DNA of 64,000 nt from the NCBI RefSeq assembly GCF_012044895.1, contig NZ_CP050695.1, positions 2,200,501 through 2,264,500 of the forward strand. The letters are read 5' to 3'. Under the pieces are notes generated by a model that worked only from the letters and a program-made list of their open reading frames with translations, searched no databases and was not told where the DNA came from. Below are positions 43,953 to 53,004 of the stretch, in pieces. The number at the start of each line of letters is the position of its first letter. Position 1 is the first letter of the stretch. A program made the translations under genes and the position numbers. Origin of the DNA: Aquisalimonas sp. 2447 (GTDB taxonomy: Bacteria > Pseudomonadota > Gammaproteobacteria > Nitrococcales > Aquisalimonadaceae).

Positions 43953-45979
43953 TGCAGCGCCTTGCGCATCTCCGCCAGCCAGTCCCGGGCGGTCTCCCGG
44001 GACGGCTGGGTACGTTCCCGGCCCCGTCGGCGATCGCTGCGTTCGACGGTCTCCTCGGGCCCCAGCTCGGCGAGGAACCGGGACACGGCCATGGACTCGG
44101 CGCCGGAGCCGACGCCCATGTCCAGCTCATCGGCGTGGTGCAGCATCACCCGATCCTGAGCGCGGGTCAGGGCCACGTAGGCCAGCCGTCGCTCCTCGGC
44201 CAGATTCTCCACTTCCCCGTCCCGCTCCATGGGCATGAGCCCCTCGGAGAAGGCGTAGACATGGACCTCGGGCCACTCCAGGCCCTTAGCACCATGCACG
44301 GTACACAGGGTGACCTTGCCCTCCTCGGCATCCGCCTCATCGGTACCCGCAGCCACCACCTCCAGGGCTGCCGCCCACTGGGCTTCCAGGCCGGCATCCT
44401 CAGGCAGTGAGGCCAGCCGCCGCTCCATGGCCCGCTGGATCACGCGCATGCGACCCAGAGCCGGGCGCAGCGCTTCGTCGACGCTGTCGGCGCCGCCGGC
44501 GCGCCCGGCCTTCAGAGCACGCTGCGCACGCTGGGCCAGCCAGTGACGGAACAGCCCGTCCTTCTGGCACCAGTCCAGCAGCCCCGGCGGGCCGGCGCGG
44601 TAGAGCTGATCCAGGCCGGTGGCCAGGCGCTCCACCGCCGCGGCGGCCTTGGGCGCCAGCTGCGCGGCCCGCGCCAGGGGGTCGGCCTTGCTCTCCGCCA
44701 ACCGCGCGACGCTGCGGGCGCCCAGGCCGGGGATGAGCTCGGCCACCCGCGACAGCGCGCGGATGTCCCGCCGGTTGGCGGCCAGTCGTCCCGCGGCCAG
44801 CATCATGCGGACATCGGCGTACCCCAGCAGGTCGGTGCCCGCCTTGATGCGGTAGGGAATGCCCCGGCGCAGTAGTGCCGCCTCCAGTCCGCGGGCGAGG
44901 CGATTCTTGCGGTAGAGCACGGCCAGATCCTCAGCCCGGCGGCGCCCGCGCAATGCGGTCTCCAGCTGTTCCGCGACGCCCTCGGCCATGGCCTCCCCGT
45001 CATCGTACTCGGCGAGCGCCAGCGGCGATGCGCTGCCTTGACGCACGGCGTACGGGTCCTTCTCCAGCCGGGTGGTGTTGTTGCGCACCAGCGTCGCCCC
45101 GCCGGTGACAATGGCGTCGGTGGAGCGGTAGTTGCGCTCAAGCCGGTAGACGGCGGCGTCATAGGTGTCGATGAACTCCCGCATGTTCTCTGGCCGCGCG
45201 TGCCGCCACTCGTAGATGGCCTGGTCATCATCGCCCACCAGGAGCACCGTGCCGCTGGCCGGCATCAGCAGCCGCAGCAGCCGGAACTGGCCGGCGTCCG
45301 TGTCCTGGGCCTCGTCCACGGTGACATCGCGCAACTGGCCACGCAGGCGCTCGCCCAGCCCGTCATCGCTGCGCAACAGCCGCGCCGGCAACAGAATCAG
45401 GTCGGAGAAATCCAGCACACTGGCGCGGCGCTTCTCGTCCTCGTAACGGCGCAGGGTCTCGCGGAAGCGACGCCCCGTATCCCGCCGCAGGCCGTGCTCC
45501 TCACACAGGCGCATGAGTTCCGGCACGTCCGCCTCGTGGGTGACGTCCAGGCCGTTGGCCGTGATCTTCTCGTACAGCCGCACCAGCTCCTGGCGGCCGG
45601 CCTTGTCGGGGAAGGGCCGGGCCAGCATGGCGTCGAGCATGCGCCCGGCATCGTCGGCGTCCATGAGGGTGGCGTTCCGGGGCACGCCGATGGCCTCCCC
45701 GTGCTGACGCAGCAGACGGTTGCCGAAGCTGTGGAAGGTGCTGATCCAGGGCAGCCCGACCTCGGCGGGTAAACGCTCCTGCAGCCGCTCGCGCATCTCG
45801 CCGGCGGCCTTGTTGGTAAAGGTAAGCAGCACCATGGACTCGCCGGCGATGCCGCCCTCCGTCAACCGGCGTGCGGCCCGTTCGGTGGTACACCGGGTCT
45901 TGCCGGAGCCGGCCCCGGCGAGCACCGCTGCCGGGCCATCGTCGTGGGCAACAACCCGTGCCTGGTCGTCATCAAGCAT
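43949..45979 (-). CDS. UvrD/Rep-like superfamily 1 DNA helicase
   Basis: The 676-residue protein begins MLDDDQARVV and has Walker A AGAGSGKTR (21-29), LTFTNKAAGEM, STFHSFGNRLLR, DEAQDTDAGQ, GDDDQAIYEWR, LERNYRST and, at the C-terminal part, TVHGAKGLEW and RLAYVALTRAQ. It therefore unwinds DNA with 3'-5' polarity. It is close to Rep and UvrD in size but probably an additional paralog, as its order of motifs is normal and its neighbours are trmO and the MrfAB-LexA set. Confidence 0.9.
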   Translation of the reverse strand: MLDDDQARVVAHDDGPAAVLAGAGSGKTRCTTERAARRLTEGGIAGESMVLLTFTNKAAGEMRERLQERLPAEVGLPWISTFHSFGNRLLRQHGEAIGVPRNATLMDADDAGRMLDAMLARPFPDKAGRQELVRLYEKITANGLDVTHEADVPELMRLCEEHGLRRDTGRRFRETLRRYEDEKRRASVLDFSDLILLPARLLRSDDGLGERLRGQLRDVTVDEAQDTDAGQFRLLRLLMPASGTVLLVGDDDQAIYEWRHARPENMREFIDTYDAAVYRLERNYRSTDAIVTGGATLVRNNTTRLEKDPYAVRQGSASPLALAEYDDGEAMAEGVAEQLETALRGRRRAEDLAVLYRKNRLARGLEAALLRRGIPYRIKAGTDLLGYADVRMMLAAGRLAANRRDIRALSRVAELIPGLGARSVARLAESKADPLARAAQLAPKAAAAVERLATGLDQLYRAGPPGLLDWCQKDGLFRHWLAQRAQRALKAGRAGGADSVDEALRPALGRMRVIQRAMERRLASLPEDAGLEAQWAAALEVVAAGTDEADAEEGKVTLCTVHGAKGLEWPEVHVYAFSEGLMPMERDGEVENLAEERRLAYVALTRAQDRVMLHHADELDMGVGSGAESMAVSRFLAELGPEETVERSDRRRGRERTQPSRETARDWLAEMRKALQ

Positions 45980-46056
45980 ACGGTTCTAATGAGTGGTGAC
46001 CGGAAAGAGGTGGATTCTACGGGGTGCCGGCCACGGCGACTACATGCCGGCGCAGA

Positions 46057-47304
46057 CTACCTGCGCCGCGCCGGCGTACCGAACTCCAGTGACAGGTTTG
46101 CGCCGCTGGCTCCCCTGCCCCGCAAACGGGCCAGGCGTCGCTCCTTGTCCGGACCGGAGGGCAGGCTGTCGGCCCAGCGCCGGGCCGCCACCGGATCGCG
46201 CTGTACATGTTCGTAGAACTTTGCCAGGTGTTCGGCCCCGCGCGTGTCCCCCTCCCGGGCCAGCGCTTGCCAGATGGCCACGGCCTCGTCCAGGCGCCGC
46301 TGCCGGCGCAGCAAGCGCGCCAGTTCCAGCCGGCCGGCGGCATCGAGATCCCGTCCGCGCTGGAGGCATTCCAGGGCATGCCCCTCATCACCAGCCCGCA
46401 GCCATGCGACAGCCGCGCCGCGGCTGTCGGCGCTCCACTCCCAGGGGCATGCCGCCACATCCCCGATCTGTGGCGCCAGGGCCAGCAGGGAAACGATATC
46501 CAGCCGGTTGTGGCGCAGCACGTCATCCAGGAGATGGCCGTGGCCCCGATGCACCCAGTCGAACCACACACCGGGCACGGCACTTCCCAGCAGGTCGTTG
46601 TCGCGCTGCATGCCGAGAAGCCGGGCCTCGGCGGTGGCCAGACGGCAGTCCGGCCACCGCCGCGCGAACAACCGCCGCACCGGATGCAGCAGGTCCACGT
46701 GGCGCTGGGGCAACGGCGGCGTAGAGACACCGTTGAGCCGGTAACGGTCCCGCAGCAAGGGCAGATCGAAGCTACCGCCGTTGTACGTCACCACCGCCTC
46801 GAGCCCCTGGAGATCCTCAGCCAGGGCATCCAGCATGGGAGCCTCGCCCCGGAAACCAGTGAGCAGGTATTGGCGGGCCTGCCAACGGTCATCTCGCCGG
46901 CGCAGCAGACCGACATTGAAGGCGATGGTGCCGGTGCCGCCGGCCAGCCCGCTGGTTTCCGTGTCCAGAAATCCGGCGGCGGTCAGCGGCAGCTGCGGCA
47001 TCCCCGGAAAGGCAAGGTGTGCCTCCGGGCCGGGCACGCGGGTTGCGCCGTGCCGCTCACCGTGCGCCAGATCGTGATCGACACGAAGCACACCCGGCGC
47101 CACCACCTCCGCACCCAGCGCGTGGGCCAGAGCGATCGGGTCACCACTGCTCGGTGCGGCGGTTGTCTGGTTCCCGTGACCCACCCGCATGCGCGCCAGG
47201 CGTTCCTGCAGCGTGGTCGCGCCGCCATCGCGGGTCGACCCGGGCTCTGCCGTCGCGGCGCCGGCCTGGCGGCGCAGGGTATCCAGCCGATGCCTAAGAA
47301 CCAT
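46057..47304 (-). CDS. mrfB: DEDD-type exonuclease, MrfB (YprB) family
   Basis: This 415-residue protein has a ribonuclease H-like exonuclease domain with Asp114/Glu116 in FLDTETSG, Asp180 in TYNGGSFDLPLL and His265/Asp269 in LRHNRLDIVSL, the full DEDDh set. The C-terminal 120 residues are helical, TPR-like (RLELARLLRRQRRLDEAVAIW). In Bacillus subtilis MrfB works with the helicase MrfA to repair mitomycin-C damage. It overlaps the mrfA gene by 11 nt here, so the pairing is kept in this gammaproteobacterium. Confidence 0.88.
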   Translation of the reverse strand: MVLRHRLDTLRRQAGAATAEPGSTRDGGATTLQERLARMRVGHGNQTTAAPSSGDPIALAHALGAEVVAPGVLRVDHDLAHGERHGATRVPGPEAHLAFPGMPQLPLTAAGFLDTETSGLAGGTGTIAFNVGLLRRRDDRWQARQYLLTGFRGEAPMLDALAEDLQGLEAVVTYNGGSFDLPLLRDRYRLNGVSTPPLPQRHVDLLHPVRRLFARRWPDCRLATAEARLLGMQRDNDLLGSAVPGVWFDWVHRGHGHLLDDVLRHNRLDIVSLLALAPQIGDVAACPWEWSADSRGAAVAWLRAGDEGHALECLQRGRDLDAAGRLELARLLRRQRRLDEAVAIWQALAREGDTRGAEHLAKFYEHVQRDPVAARRWADSLPSGPDKERRLARLRGRGASGANLSLEFGTPARRR

Positions 47305-49696
47305 GATCCGCCAGCAGCTCCATCACCCGCAGCGCCGCCTGTTTGGGCGAGAAACCGCGATCCTCGTCGGAGGCCAGGATGGGGCCGACACAGCCGGGGC
47401 AACCGAACTGGCAGCCACAGGCGGCCACCAGATCACGGGCGTCGTGCACCACGGCGCGGCGCTGATCGAAAAGCGGGGCCGACAGGCCGACACCACCGGG
47501 GTAGTTGTCATACAGAAACACGGCCGGGCGGAATCGCTGTTCCTGCTCCGGATCCAGGGTGCCCTGCTCGAAGCTGCGGATCTGGCCCCGACCACTGGCG
47601 CCCACGGTGGCGAACCAGCGGGCATTGCCGTCGCCCACGGCGCGGCCCAGATCCTGGGGTTCCGACATGGCCAACAGCGCGGCCACGTGGTGCATGGCGT
47701 GGGCGGCGCCCAGGAACCCGTCCAGCGCTTCCTGGCGGCTGTCGAAGGCCGCCTGCAGCTCCTCCGGGTGGATTTCCCACCACACCGCTGTGGTGTGCAT
47801 TTCCTGATCCGGCAGGTTGATGTTGCCGTAGCCGATGTTCTCGTGGGTGTAGTAGCGGATCTTCTTGAATCCGGGGATACGACGGACCAGGTGAACCTCG
47901 CCGTTGGCGCACTCGGAGCGTCCCCCGCGGGCGGCGTCGAAGCTCTCCAGGATCTTCAGCCGGGTGTAGTCGATGGCGTCGGTGTAGTAGTCGGCGCGGG
48001 TCTGGCGGACCCATGCCTTGCGCCCCTCCCAGTCCAGGGTCTCCACCTGGTAGGGGCTGGCCTGGATCAGGTAGATGGCGCCCTCGTAGAGGGTCTCGGC
48101 GGCGCTGGAGTAGTCCACTTCGGCGACAATGCGCTGGCCGCCGTCGGTGACGTCGATGACCACAAAGTTGCCCTCGGCCACGGAGCGCAGACTGACGCTG
48201 TTGGCGGGGTAGCTGTCTTCGGTCCAGTGCCAGCGGTCGTCTTCCCGGTGCACCACACCCTGCTCTTCCAGGTAGTTGAGCAGCTCTTCCAGATCCTCAC
48301 CGCCGAAGTGCTCGCCGTGACGAAACGGCAGTTCGAAGGCGGCGCAGCGCACGTGATCCAGCAGGATCAGGAGCTGGTCAGGATCGATGCGGGCGTGCTC
48401 CGGCGAGGCGCCCAGGAAGAATTCCGGGTTACGGACAATGTACTGGTCCAGCGGCTGGCTGGACGCCACCAGCACGCCCAGGGCCGTGCGGTTGCGCCGC
48501 CCTGCCCGCCCCAGCCGTTGCCAGGTGGCAGCGATGGTGCCGGGATAGCCGTCCAGCACGCAGACATCCAGGGAGCCGATGTCCACGCCGAGTTCCAGGG
48601 CGGAAGTGGCCACCACGCAGTCCACGTTGCCGGCCCGCAGCGCCTTCTCCGTGTCGCGCCGCTCGCCGGGCAGGTAGCCTCCCCGGTAGGCCGCAACCCG
48701 GGTGCCCTTGCGCGGATCGCTATCGAAGACGTCCTTCAGGTACTTGGTGATCACCTCCACCATGAGCCGGCTGCGGGCGAAAACAATGGACTTGAGTCCG
48801 CTGCGCACGGCCATGCGCGTGATGCGCGTGCTCTGGGAACGGCTGGAGGCGCGGATGCCGAGATCGGCATTGATCACCGGCGGGTTCCACAGCAGCAGTT
48901 GCTTCTCGCCGGCGGGGGCGCCGCTCTCCGTGACCGCCCGGACCTCCTCGCCCACCAGGCCCCGGGCCAGTTCCGCAGGGTTGGCGATGGTGGCCGAGGA
49001 CAGGATGAACACCGGGTCAGCACCATAGAAGCGGCAGATGCGCCGCAGCCGCCGCACGACGTTGGCCACGTGGGAGCCGAACACGCCGCGGTAGGTGTGG
49101 GTTTCGTCGATGACCACGTAGCGCAGGCTCTCGAAGAACTGCGCCCACTTGGTGTGATGTGGCAGTACGCCCTTGTGCAGCATGTCCGGATTCGTGACCA
49201 CGATATCGCCGCGGGTACGCACGGCCTTGCGCGCATCCCCCGGCGTATCGCCGTCGAAGGTGTAGGCGCGGATACCCAGCTCACCGGCCTGGTTCAGCTC
49301 CGTGAGCTCGGCGACCTGATCCTGGGACAGGGCCTTGGTGGGGAACAGGTAGAGCGCCTTGCCGCCTTCGGTGAGCGCCGTGTGCAGCACCGGCAGGTTG
49401 TAGCAGAGCGTCTTGCCGGATGCCGTGGGTGTCACCACGACGGTATGCCGGCCCGCGCGGATGTGATCCCAGGCCTCCCGCTGATGGCTGTAAAGCCGGG
49501 CGATGCCGCGTTGCTCCAGCGCCCGGCGCAGCCGCGGTTCCAGGGCATCCGGCAGTTCGCCGAAACGGGCGTCCCGGGCGGGCACCACCAGCTCACCGGT
49601 GATGCGACCGCCGTACTTCCGCTTCAGCCGTCCGGCCAGGCGCCGGACCGGATCGGTGGCCTCGGAAGGGACAGCTTGCTCTGCGGGTACGCCCAT
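47294..49696 (-). CDS. mrfA: DEAH-type helicase MrfA (YprA) with DUF1998 metal-binding domain
   Basis: The 800-residue superfamily 2 helicase has Walker A TPTASGKT (89-96), DETH (197-200), SSATIAN, and the C-terminal helicase motif QRLGRAGRR. At the end is the DUF1998 (MZB) zinc site with Cys760, 762, 766 and 769. This is the MrfA architecture; MrfA is a 3'-5' DNA helicase of mitomycin repair in B. subtilis. It is divergent from lexA over a 67-nt spacer with a candidate operator. Confidence 0.92.
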   Translation of the reverse strand: MGVPAEQAVPSEATDPVRRLAGRLKRKYGGRITGELVVPARDARFGELPDALEPRLRRALEQRGIARLYSHQREAWDHIRAGRHTVVVTPTASGKTLCYNLPVLHTALTEGGKALYLFPTKALSQDQVAELTELNQAGELGIRAYTFDGDTPGDARKAVRTRGDIVVTNPDMLHKGVLPHHTKWAQFFESLRYVVIDETHTYRGVFGSHVANVVRRLRRICRFYGADPVFILSSATIANPAELARGLVGEEVRAVTESGAPAGEKQLLLWNPPVINADLGIRASSRSQSTRITRMAVRSGLKSIVFARSRLMVEVITKYLKDVFDSDPRKGTRVAAYRGGYLPGERRDTEKALRAGNVDCVVATSALELGVDIGSLDVCVLDGYPGTIAATWQRLGRAGRRNRTALGVLVASSQPLDQYIVRNPEFFLGASPEHARIDPDQLLILLDHVRCAAFELPFRHGEHFGGEDLEELLNYLEEQGVVHREDDRWHWTEDSYPANSVSLRSVAEGNFVVIDVTDGGQRIVAEVDYSSAAETLYEGAIYLIQASPYQVETLDWEGRKAWVRQTRADYYTDAIDYTRLKILESFDAARGGRSECANGEVHLVRRIPGFKKIRYYTHENIGYGNINLPDQEMHTTAVWWEIHPEELQAAFDSRQEALDGFLGAAHAMHHVAALLAMSEPQDLGRAVGDGNARWFATVGASGRGQIRSFEQGTLDPEQEQRFRPAVFLYDNYPGGVGLSAPLFDQRRAVVHDARDLVAACGCQFGCPGCVGPILASDEDRGFSPKQAALRVMELLADHGS

Positions 49697-49704
49697 GGTT
49701 CGAT

Positions 49705-49719
49705 GTTCTCCCTTGGTTC
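49705..49719 (+). promoter_or_regulatory. candidate LexA operator, GTTC-N7-GTTC direct repeat
   Basis: GTTC (49705-49708) and GTTC (49716-49719) are spaced by exactly seven bases, the form of the alphaproteobacterial LexA box, not the CTGT-N8-ACAG form of E. coli. It lies just downstream of the likely mrfA start site. A degenerate copy on the other strand, GAAC-N7-AAAC (49737-49751), lies inside the mrfA promoter. Confidence 0.5.
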
Positions 49720-49728
49720 TCCCCTGTT

Positions 49729-49757
49729 AATGTAGAGAACAAACAGAAAACGGACAA
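49729..49757 (-). promoter_or_regulatory. sigma-70 promoter for mrfA-mrfB
   Basis: On the minus strand TTGTCC (49752-49757) and TACATT (49729-49734) are 17 nt apart. The 17-nt spacer carries a GAGAAC half-site and the main GTTC-N7-GTTC repeat lies just past the start site, so a repressor there would block mrfA and probably lexA. Confidence 0.55.
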
Positions 49758-49763
49758 GACCGC

Positions 49764-50363
49764 ATGACCGCGCTCACGCCACGCCAGCAGGACATCCTCG
49801 ACTACCTGCGCCGGCAAAGTCACGAAGGCTTCGCCCCGACCCTGGATACCATCTGCGCTGATCTGGGCCTGCGCTCCCGGGGCTCCCTGCACAAGCACAT
49901 CCAGGCCCTGGTCGATGCAGGGCTTGTGGTCCCCATGGAAGGCCGTCACCGGGGCGTCCACCTGACCGAAGCCGCCGAGCCGGAAGACGATGGCCTACCC
50001 CTGCTCGGCCGCATCGCCGCCGGGCGGCCCATCGAGGCAGTGACGGATGACACCCGCATCCAGGTCCCCGACGCCCTGCGCGGTAAAGGCGCATGCTACG
50101 TGCTGGAAGTCCGCGGCGATTCCATGGCGGACGACGGCATACTCGACGGCGACTGGGTGGTCATCGAACATCGGGAGCACGCCCGTAACGGGGAAGTGGT
50201 GGTGGCCCTGATCGACGACGGGGAGGCCACCCTCAAACGCATCGAGCAGCGCCCCGGGCGCACCCTGCTCCACCCCGCGAACGCCGCCTTCACGCCGCAG
50301 GAGTACCCGCCGGATCGGGTGCGGATCCAGGGCGTGGTGGTTGGGCAGATGCGCAAGTACTGA
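49764..50363 (+). CDS. lexA: LexA-family SOS repressor with an atypical DNA-binding helix
   Basis: LexA represses DNA-damage genes and cleaves itself when RecA is activated. The 199-residue protein has the cleavage site Ala86-Gly87 (LLGRIAAGRPI), the catalytic Ser120 (RGDSM) and Lys158, and the S24 fold. Its recognition helix reads RSRGSLHKHIQAL where E. coli has RSPNAAEEHLKAL, so the bases contacted are probably different; the nearby GTTC-N7-GTTC repeat fits this. It may be the sole LexA or a second one. Confidence 0.93.
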   Translation: MTALTPRQQDILDYLRRQSHEGFAPTLDTICADLGLRSRGSLHKHIQALVDAGLVVPMEGRHRGVHLTEAAEPEDDGLPLLGRIAAGRPIEAVTDDTRIQVPDALRGKGACYVLEVRGDSMADDGILDGDWVVIEHREHARNGEVVVALIDDGEATLKRIEQRPGRTLLHPANAAFTPQEYPPDRVRIQGVVVGQMRKY

Positions 50364-50388
50364 TGTTGGGGCCCGAACGCGACGGCCG

Positions 50389-50411
50389 GTCGCGGCTTGC
50401 GCCGCTCCTAC
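50389..50411 (-). repeat. REP-type palindrome upstream of glcB
   Basis: GCGGC (50392-50396) pairs with GCCGC (50401-50405), and read on the minus strand the element starts with GTAG (50408-50411), the head of RAYT-associated REP elements. It resembles the abundant REP of Pseudomonas and relatives. It lies in the 189-nt gap between lexA and glcB. Confidence 0.55.
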
Positions 50412-50552
50412 AGCGGGGGCATGAATCGGCCCCGACAATCGGTTACCATACGAGCCTTTCCGCGCAGGGAACTCTCAAGCTTCCCAGTCCGTTGCAGTGG
50501 CCATGGCGCCCCGCCGGATCGGGTCCACGACACGCGAACGAGGAGTCACAGC

Positions 50553-52727
50553 ATGACCGAACGAGTTCAGGAGGGAGGCCTTCAGGTCGCGAAGCAGCTG
50601 CACGCGCTGGTCGCCAGCGAGCTGACCGCCGGCACCGGGGTCGCGCCGGCCACCGTCTGGAGCACCCTGGAGTCGCTGGTGAACGACCTGGGCCCACGCA
50701 ACCGCGAACTGCTGGAAAAGCGCGACCGCATTCAGGAACAGCTGGATGACTGGTACAAGCAGCGCAAGGGTCAGCCCCACGATCACGAGGCGTACAAGCA
50801 GTTCCTGAAGGACATCGGCTACCTGCTGCCCGAGGGTGATGATTTTCAGGTCACCACCGCCAACGTGGACCCGGAGATCGGCGAAGTCGCCGGCCCGCAG
50901 CTGGTGGTGCCCATCAGCAACGCCCGCTTCGCCCTGAATGCCGGTAACGCCCGCTGGGGCAGCCTCTACGATGCCCTCTACGGCAGCGACATCATTCCCG
51001 AAGACGGCGGCAAGGAAAAAGGCTCTAGCTACAACCCCGTCCGCGGTGCGGAAGTGGTGCGCCTCGCCGCCAAGGTGCTGGACGATGCCGCCCCGCTGGC
51101 CCAGGGCAGCCATGCCGACGTTACCGCGTACAGGATCGAAGGCGGCAAGCTGGTCATCACCACCGGCGCCGGCGACACCACCCTGAAGCACCCGGAACAG
51201 TTCATTGGGTACCAGGGCGATGCCAACGCGCCCGAGTCCGTCCTGCTGCGCCGCCACGGCATGCACCTGGACATCCGCATCGACGCCAACGATCCGGTGG
51301 GCAAGGACCACGCCGCCGGCGTCAAGGACGTGGTACAGGAATCCGCGATGACCGCGATCATGGACTGTGAGGACTCCGTCGCCGCTGTTGACGGCGAAGA
51401 CAAGACCCTGGTCTACCGCAACTGGCTCGGCCTGATGCGCGGGGACCTGGAAGAGAAGATGGAGAAAGGCGGCAAGACCTTTGTCCGCAAGCTCCATGAT
51501 GACCGCGTCTACACCGGCGCCAACGGTGGTGAAGTCCGGCTGCATGGCCGCGCCCTGATGCTGGTCCGCAACGTCGGCCACCTGATGACCACCCCGGCGG
51601 TACTGGACGCCCAGGGCAACGAGATCCCGGAGGGCATGCTGGACGCGGTGATGACCTCGCTGGGCTTCCTCCACGACCTGAATGGCTCGGGCAAGCACAC
51701 CAACTCCCGCGCCGGCAGCATGTACATCGTCAAGCCGAAGATGCACGGCCCCGAGGAAGTCGCCTTTGCCTGCGAGATTCTCAATCGGGTGGAGGACGCC
51801 TATGGCCTCAAGCGCAGCACCCTGAAGATCGGCGTCATGGACGAGGAGCGCCGCACCACGGTGAACCTCAAGGAGTGCCTGCGCCAGGCCAGCGACCGCA
51901 TCATCTTCATCAACACCGGCTTCCTGGACCGCACCGGTGACGAGATCCACACCTCCATGGAGATGGGGCCCTTCAAGCGCAAGGAAGACATCAAGGGCGA
52001 GCCCTGGATCAAGGCCTACGAGGACTGGAACGTCGACATCGGCCTGGAGTGCGGGCTGAAGGGTCATGCCCAGATCGGCAAGGGTATGTGGCCCAAGCCG
52101 GACATGATGAAGGACATGCTGGAGGCCAAGATCGGCCATCCCAAGGCCGGTGCCAACACCGCCTGGGTGCCCTCGCCCACCGCTGCCACCATTCACGCCA
52201 TCCACTATCACCAGGTGGACGTGCATGCGGTACAGGCGGAAATCGCCAAGCGCTCGCGGGCCAGCCTGGACGATCTGCTCACCGTCCCGGTGGAGACCAA
52301 TCCGTCCTGGTCGGACCAGGAGATCCAGCAGGAACTGGACAACAACGTCCAGGGCATCCTCGGCTATGTGGTGCGCTGGATCGACCACGGTGTCGGCTGT
52401 TCCAAGGTCCCGGATATCAACGACGTGGGTCTGATGGAAGACCGCGCCACCCTGCGCATTGCCAGCCAGTTGCTCGCCAACTGGCTGCACCACGGCATCA
52501 CCACCGAACAGACGCTGATGGACACCATGAAGCGGATGGCCGAGGTGGTGGACCGGCAGAATGCCGATGACCCGAACTACCGCAACATGGCGCCAAACTT
52601 CGAGGACAGCGTTGCCTTCCAGGCGGCGTGTGATCTGGTTTTCAAGGGCCGCGAGCAGCCCAACGGCTACACCGAGCCGGTCCTGCATCGGCGTCGCCAG
52701 GAGGCCAAGGCGAAGTTCGGGGGGTAA
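50553..52727 (+). CDS. glcB: malate synthase G
   Basis: Malate synthase G joins glyoxylate and acetyl-CoA to malate in the glyoxylate/glycolate pathway. The 724-residue length fits the G isoform (E. coli 723), as do [12 protein letters not shown]-like [11 protein letters not shown]-type blocks, here [14 protein letters not shown], the [14 protein letters not shown] motif and the [17 protein letters not shown] region. ATG 50553 after GAGGAG is chosen; earlier in-frame ATGs lie in the REP region. A strong terminator follows. Confidence 0.97.
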   Translation: MTERVQEGGLQVAKQLHALVASELTAGTGVAPATVWSTLESLVNDLGPRNRELLEKRDRIQEQLDDWYKQRKGQPHDHEAYKQFLKDIGYLLPEGDDFQVTTANVDPEIGEVAGPQLVVPISNARFALNAGNARWGSLYDALYGSDIIPEDGGKEKGSSYNPVRGAEVVRLAAKVLDDAAPLAQGSHADVTAYRIEGGKLVITTGAGDTTLKHPEQFIGYQGDANAPESVLLRRHGMHLDIRIDANDPVGKDHAAGVKDVVQESAMTAIMDCEDSVAAVDGEDKTLVYRNWLGLMRGDLEEKMEKGGKTFVRKLHDDRVYTGANGGEVRLHGRALMLVRNVGHLMTTPAVLDAQGNEIPEGMLDAVMTSLGFLHDLNGSGKHTNSRAGSMYIVKPKMHGPEEVAFACEILNRVEDAYGLKRSTLKIGVMDEERRTTVNLKECLRQASDRIIFINTGFLDRTGDEIHTSMEMGPFKRKEDIKGEPWIKAYEDWNVDIGLECGLKGHAQIGKGMWPKPDMMKDMLEAKIGHPKAGANTAWVPSPTAATIHAIHYHQVDVHAVQAEIAKRSRASLDDLLTVPVETNPSWSDQEIQQELDNNVQGILGYVVRWIDHGVGCSKVPDINDVGLMEDRATLRIASQLLANWLHHGITTEQTLMDTMKRMAEVVDRQNADDPNYRNMAPNFEDSVAFQAACDLVFKGREQPNGYTEPVLHRRRQEAKAKFGG

Positions 52728-52760
52728 GCCTCCGGCGCCTGCAGCGCTGACAGGAACAAA

Positions 52761-52786
52761 GCCCGGCCCGGTGCCGGGCTTTTTTG
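52761..52786 (+). terminator. rho-independent terminator of glcB
   Basis: AGCCCGGC (52761-52768) pairs with GCCGGGCT (52774-52781) over a CCGGT loop, followed by a run of six T, 33 nt after the glcB stop. Confidence 0.92.
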
Positions 52787-52817
52787 TGGGCGGAAATGGT
52801 CGTAACGGATAGAAAGG

Positions 52818-52909
52818 CGTAGGGCGGACCTTCAGGTCCGCCGATGGGCTTTGATCGGCCGCCCTGGTTTGCAGATTTCGTGACGGCGGACCTGAAGGTC
52901 CGCCCTACG
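52818..52909. repeat. REPIN-like element: two inverted GTAG REPs
   Basis: Bases 52818-52843 and 52884-52909 are a perfect 26-bp inverted repeat with a 40-nt middle. Each arm is itself a small palindrome, GTAG followed by GGCGGACCT-TC-AGGTCCGCC, so the unit can fold as two small hairpins or one long one. This is the layout of a REPIN. It sits between the glcB terminator and the convergent gene at 53005-53358. Confidence 0.85.
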
Positions 52910-53004
52910 TGAGCTACGCAAGCTGCGCGGCCAAGCGCCTTGAGCGGTGCATCACGATGCACTTTCGGCTGGATCCGGGGTACGGATAAGCCGGCGTGGC
53001 CGGC

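Noticed and set aside
47189-49735. A plus-strand open frame of 848 codons across mrfA
   Set aside because: Antisense to a helicase whose motifs are all intact.
49697-49763. A CTGT-N8-ACAG SOS box of the E. coli type
   Set aside because: CTGT and ACAG both occur (49724-49727 and 49743-49746) but are 15 nt apart, not 8.
52818-52909. Terminal inverted repeats of an insertion sequence or MITE
   Set aside because: Only 40 nt lie between the arms, each arm is itself palindromic, and no target duplication is seen; a REPIN fits better.
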